Source: an uncultured Rhodospirillales bacterium (GTDB lineage Bacteria; Pseudomonadota; Alphaproteobacteria; Acetobacterales; Acetobacteraceae). From it: a DNA stretch of 15,776 bases. The stretch is taken from contig CAIMVB010000083.1 in assembly GCA_903844785.1 (NCBI GenBank), positions 1 to 15,776 on the forward strand, in the 5' to 3' direction. The notes beneath the pieces were generated by a model. It had not been told where the DNA came from. It saw only the letters and a list, made by a program, of their open reading frames with translations, and did no database searches. Position numbers and translations under genes: made by a program. Below are positions 14,756-15,776 of the stretch, in pieces (the first letter of the stretch is position 1; every line of letters starts with the position of its first letter).

Positions 14756-15454
14756 ATGAAACCCATGCCGCTTGATCTTTCGGCCCTGCCGCCCGCCCAG
14801 GAACCTCGCCCAACACGGGCCGAGGCAATTGCGGCTGCCCTGGCCGAGGCAATCACGCGTGGCGATCTTTTGCCTGGAACCACGCTGGAGGAAGAACGCC
14901 TTGCGCTGATTCATGGCGCATCGCGCACCCCAGTCAGGGAAGCGCTGCGGCTTTTGGTGGCGACTGGCTTGGTGGAACAACGCCCGCGCCGGGGGGCGGT
15001 GGTGGCGCGGCCTGAGCCGCGACGGGTGGCGGAGATGTTCGCCGCCATGGCTGAGCTTGAGGCGATTTGTGCCCGGCTTTGCGCGGAAGCCCTGTCACGT
15101 AAGGAAAAATCCAAACTGAAAGCGCGGCATGAAGCCATGGCAAGGCTTGTTTCCGTGCATGATCTGGCGGGCTATCGCGCGGCCAATGTCGCTTTCCATG
15201 AGGCGCTGTATCAAGGCGCCGGCAATGCCTATTTGGCCGAATTGGCCGATGCAACGCGGCGGCGTTTGGCGCCTTTTCGTGCAGCGCAGCTGGGTGGCAA
15301 GGACCGGCTGGCAGCATCCCATGCCGAACATGGCGCCATCATTGAAGCCATTATTGCGGGCGATGGAGAGGCTGCCGCCGCTGCTGTGCGCGCCCATCTT
15401 GCCGCGACTGAAGGCAGCCTTGGCGTGATGGCGCGGGAGCAATTAGCGGGCTGA
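14756..15454 (+). CDS. GntR-family transcriptional regulator (FadR/FCD subfamily)
   Basis: This is a 232-residue DNA-binding regulator. The winged helix-turn-helix occupies about 18-85, with the GntR pattern AIAAALAEAITRGDLLPGT, SRTPVREALRLL (56-67, recognition helix) and GLVEQRPRRGAVV (71-83). The C-terminal all-helical FCD domain (about 90-225) has candidate metal or ligand residues N144 and H148 (NVAFHEAL), H192 (AEHGAIIEA) and H214 (RAHLAA), the usual D/N-H-H-H set. Effectors in this subfamily are small organic acids. A palindromic operator-like site lies directly downstream, before the allophanate hydrolase gene, so the protein probably controls that operon. The ATG at 14756 lacks a clear Shine-Dalgarno; an ATG nine bases later has GGAT in front of it and is an equally good start. 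It is divergent from the Hint-like gene. Confidence 0.9.
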   Translation: MKPMPLDLSALPPAQEPRPTRAEAIAAALAEAITRGDLLPGTTLEEERLALIHGASRTPVREALRLLVATGLVEQRPRRGAVVARPEPRRVAEMFAAMAELEAICARLCAEALSRKEKSKLKARHEAMARLVSVHDLAGYRAANVAFHEALYQGAGNAYLAELADATRRRLAPFRAAQLGGKDRLAASHAEHGAIIEAIIAGDGEAAAAAVRAHLAATEGSLGVMAREQLAG

Positions 15455-15492
15455 ATAACGCCACGCGGCTGGGCAAGTGCATCGCTCAACGC

Positions 15493-15524
15493 CTAAATTG
15501 TATGCAGCATTGTATACAATTTAG
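15493..15524. promoter_or_regulatory. Operator-like inverted repeat between gntR and atzF
   Basis: CTAAATTGTAT and ATACAATTTAG are perfect 11-bp inverted arms separated by ten bases. Within it ATTGTATACAAT (15509-15520) is itself a perfect 12-bp palindrome of the TTGTATACAA kind often bound by FCD-type GntR proteins, and ATTGTAT occurs again 12 bases earlier. TACAAT (15515-15520) also resembles a -10 box, so binding could block transcription of the downstream gene. The low GC content argues against a terminator. Confidence 0.6.
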
Positions 15525-15572
15525 CTTTCAGGCGGCTTTTGAGCGCGGCACGCGAATTGCGGAAGACAGTTC

Positions 15573-15776
15573 ATGGACCTGTCTTCCCTTTCCTTCCAGC
15601 GCGCCGCGCTGCATGCCGCTTACCGCGCCGGGCTCACGCCCCAGGCGGTGATGGCTGAGGCGTTGCGGCGCCTGGAAGCCGCCGCCGATCCCGGCATTTT
15701 CCTTGATGTGACACCGCAAGCGGATGTGCAGGCGGCAATCACCGCCCTGCCTGGCTTTGACCCAAAAGCCTTCCCG
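15573..15776 (+). CDS. atzF: Allophanate hydrolase, N-terminal part (partial)
   Basis: Only the first 68 codons are in the window and the frame is open at the right edge. The sequence reads LHAAYRAGLTPQAVMAEALRR (13-33), then DPGIFLDV (39-46) and LPGFDPKAFP (59-68). This resembles the start of AtzF/DUR1-type amidases, ahead of the catalytic Ser-Ser-Lys region that would follow. The enzyme hydrolyses allophanate to ammonia and carbon dioxide, the second step of urea use by urea carboxylase or the end of s-triazine breakdown. GGAAG seven bases before the ATG supports the start. The preceding GntR regulator and the operator-like repeat in the 118-base gap suggest dedicated regulation. Another amidase-family member cannot be excluded from so short a piece. 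Confidence 0.75.
   Translation, partial: MDLSSLSFQRAALHAAYRAGLTPQAVMAEALRRLEAAADPGIFLDVTPQADVQAAITALPGFDPKAFP

Noticed and set aside
15493..15524. Terminator of gntR
   Set aside because: The stem is AT-rich and not followed by a T run; the nested palindrome fits an operator better.

Overview
The window looks like chromosomal DNA of an alphaproteobacterium, most likely Rhodospirillales and close to the Acetobacteraceae (Roseomonas-like). The evidence is high-GC coding DNA with compact minus-strand operons, the block dusB(nifR3)-ntrB-ntrC-ntrY-ntrX-dat, a fused ispDF gene of the alphaproteobacterial type, and a small Hint_2-like protein of a kind common in Acetobacteraceae. This placement is inference from gene content, not from any search.

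Positions 1-8592, all minus strand, form one long co-oriented cluster reading leftwards: dusB (tRNA dihydrouridine synthase), ntrB/ntrC (nitrogen two-component system), ntrY/ntrX (second, membrane-anchored system), a D-amino-acid transaminase and a HAD phosphatase that runs off the left edge. Three junctions are ATGA overlaps (dusB/ntrB, ntrB/ntrC, dat/HAD) and the others are gaps of 28, 18 and 9 nt, so the set is probably transcribed and partly translated as a unit. In front of dusB lies a TGCAC-N7-GTGCA dyad with the geometry of an NtrC site. It overlaps a plausible sigma-70 promoter, which suggests that NtrC represses its own operon.

Positions 8593-8978 are a gene-free regulatory interval. 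It is followed by a small plus-strand gene (8979-9479) of visibly lower GC. It encodes a coiled-coil region plus a C-terminal J-domain-like HPD segment, and it sits between dusB and ispDF, which are often divergent neighbours in alphaproteobacteria. ispDF (9568-10713, plus) provides two steps of the MEP isoprenoid pathway.

Positions 10730-12541 (minus) encode a GGDEF-EAL protein with a complete phosphodiesterase site. After a structured non-coding stretch with a strong minus-strand terminator comes an SCP2-type thiolase (12783-13955, minus), preceded by a small degenerate Hint-domain protein (14033-14608, minus) that uses a TTG start.

Divergent from these, on the plus strand, is a GntR/FCD regulator (14756-15454). 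It is followed by an operator-like TTGTATACAA palindrome inside an 11-bp inverted repeat, then the first 68 codons of an allophanate hydrolase (atzF) that continues past the right edge. This is probably the start of a urea/allophanate nitrogen-scavenging operon with its own regulator. No rRNA, tRNA, CRISPR array or transposon was recognised.
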